Shown one piece after another: positions 7,414 through 8,274 of a DNA stretch of 8,274 nt. The stretch lies in contig JAISIB010000018.1 in assembly GCA_031262265.1 (NCBI GenBank), positions 1 through 8,274 of the forward strand, in the 5' to 3' direction. This DNA comes from Prevotellaceae bacterium. GTDB taxonomy: Bacteria > Bacteroidota > Bacteroidia > Bacteroidales > Bacteroidaceae. Below the pieces are notes generated by a model, which searched no databases, was not told the origin of the DNA, and worked only from the letters and a program-made list of their open reading frames with translations. The position numbers and the translations under genes were made by a program. Within the stretch, counting starts at the first letter, position 1. Each line of letters begins with the position of its first letter.

Positions 7414-8274
7414 ATGGCAAAGAAAGAAGAAGTGAGCGCAGGTGCCGCCACCGCTGCGACGGAGAAAGACAATAAGTTGAAAGCCCTACAAGCGGCGATG
7501 GACAAAATAGAGAAAAGCTTCGGCAAAGGCTCTATTATGAAAATGGGCAACGAAGCAATCGAAGATATAGAAGTAATACCGTCAGGTTCACTAAGCCTGA
7601 ACGTAGCGTTAGGCGTCGGCGGCTACCCGCGCGGACGTATCGTAGAAATCTACGGACCGGAGTCATCGGGAAAAACGACGCTGGCTATCCATGCCATTGC
7701 CAACGCTCAAAAGGCAGGTGGCGTCGCCGCTTTTATCGACGCAGAGCATGCGTTCGATCGTTTCTATGCGCAGAAACTCGGCGTTAACGTCAATGATCTG
7801 TATATCTCGCAGCCCGACAACGGCGAGCAAGCACTCGAAATAGCCGAACAGTTGATACGTTCTTCCGCCATTGATATTATCGTCATAGACTCCGTAGCGG
7901 CATTGACGCCCAAAGCAGAAATCGAGGGAGACATGGGCGATAATAAGGTAGGCCTGCAAGCGCGCCTCATGTCGCAAGCCCTGCGCAAACTGACGGCAGC
8001 CGTTAGCAAGACGCGCACCACATGTATCTTCATCAACCAGTTGCGCGAGAAAATCGGCGTCATGTATGGCAATCCCGAAACGACTACGGGTGGTAACGCC
8101 CTCAAATTCTACGCCTCTGTCCGGCTGGATATTCGCGGCGGACAAGCCATCAAAGACGGCGACGAAGTCATCGGACGACAAACCAAAGTGAAAGTGGTGA
8201 AGAACAAAGTGGCGCCTCCCTTCCGCCGTGCCGAATTTGATATTATGTTCGGCGAAGGAATCTCTATCACCGGC
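7414..8274 (+). CDS. recA: RecA recombinase (3' end missing)
   Basis: RecA is the ATP-dependent strand-exchange protein of homologous recombination; it forms filaments on single-stranded DNA. The ATG at 7414 opens a frame that runs without a stop to the window end (287 codons); bacterial RecA is about 340-355 residues, so roughly 60 are missing. Visible hallmarks are the N-terminal helix region (KLKALQAAMDKIEKSFGKGS), the Walker A motif GPESSGKT (81-88), DAEHAFD just after it, Walker B IIVIDS (155-160), the DNA-binding loop 1 region (EIEGDMGDNKVGLQARLMSQALRK, where the first part matches the standard motif), FINQLREKIGVMYGNPETTTGGNALKFY covering loop 2, and VKNKVAPPFR near the end. The first 18 or so residues are an Ala- and charge-rich extension. 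No LexA-type operator is visible in the 18-base gap upstream. Everything conserved is intact, so it should be functional. Confidence 0.98.
   Translation, partial: MAKKEEVSAGAATAATEKDNKLKALQAAMDKIEKSFGKGSIMKMGNEAIEDIEVIPSGSLSLNVALGVGGYPRGRIVEIYGPESSGKTTLAIHAIANAQKAGGVAAFIDAEHAFDRFYAQKLGVNVNDLYISQPDNGEQALEIAEQLIRSSAIDIIVIDSVAALTPKAEIEGDMGDNKVGLQARLMSQALRKLTAAVSKTRTTCIFINQLREKIGVMYGNPETTTGGNALKFYASVRLDIRGGQAIKDGDEVIGRQTKVKVVKNKVAPPFRRAEFDIMFGEGISITG

Noticed and set aside
7663..8181. 172-residue open frame on the minus strand
   Set aside because: It lies wholly within recA, whose conserved motifs on the + strand explain the sequence; the minus-strand product has no recognisable domain and is typical of antisense shadows.
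1..8274. Mobile element, CRISPR array, tRNA/rRNA or defence system
   Set aside because: No transposase, integrase, terminal repeats, regularly spaced direct repeats or RNA gene signatures were seen; the genes are typical chromosomal families with even codon use.

Overview
The window looks like chromosome of a Bacteroidota member, most likely order Bacteroidales; I cannot name the genus. Three things point there: a TTTG / TAnnTTTG promoter of the type seen in Bacteroides, start codons without good Shine-Dalgarno sequences, and gene families in their Bacteroidales form (S41 protease with PDZ, paired rhomboids followed by a membrane endonuclease/exonuclease/phosphatase protein, exported M3 dipeptidase, carboxynorspermidine-synthase-like dehydrogenase, recA). 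All genes are on the + strand and coding density is very high.

Left block (1-3925): the 3' part of an S41 protease gene (cut by the window start), two tandem rhomboid intramembrane protease genes that overlap by 4 bp, and a gene for a three-helix membrane protein with an endonuclease/exonuclease/phosphatase domain. Gaps are 17, -4 and 4 bases, so this reads as one transcription unit devoted to envelope proteolysis plus a probable periplasmic hydrolase. Its promoter must lie upstream of the window or inside the S41 gene.

Boundary (3926-4064): a 139-base AT-rich gap with an 11-bp inverted repeat (possible terminator of the left block) and, downstream of it, a good Bacteroides-type promoter for the next block.

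Right block (4080-8274): an exported M3 peptidyl-dipeptidase (Dcp), a carboxynorspermidine-synthase-type dehydrogenase of spermidine biosynthesis, and recA (cut by the window end). Gaps are 34 and 18 bases with no promoter visible in either, so the three genes may be co-transcribed from the promoter before dcp.

Four of the seven genes encode proteases or peptidases, all predicted to act in the membrane or outside the cytoplasm. I found no tRNA, rRNA, CRISPR array, insertion sequence or phage gene, and no convincing evidence of an undescribed system. The most noteworthy items are the rhomboid pair with its hydrolase, a perfect 20-bp palindrome inside the S41 gene, and the promoter/inverted-repeat boundary.
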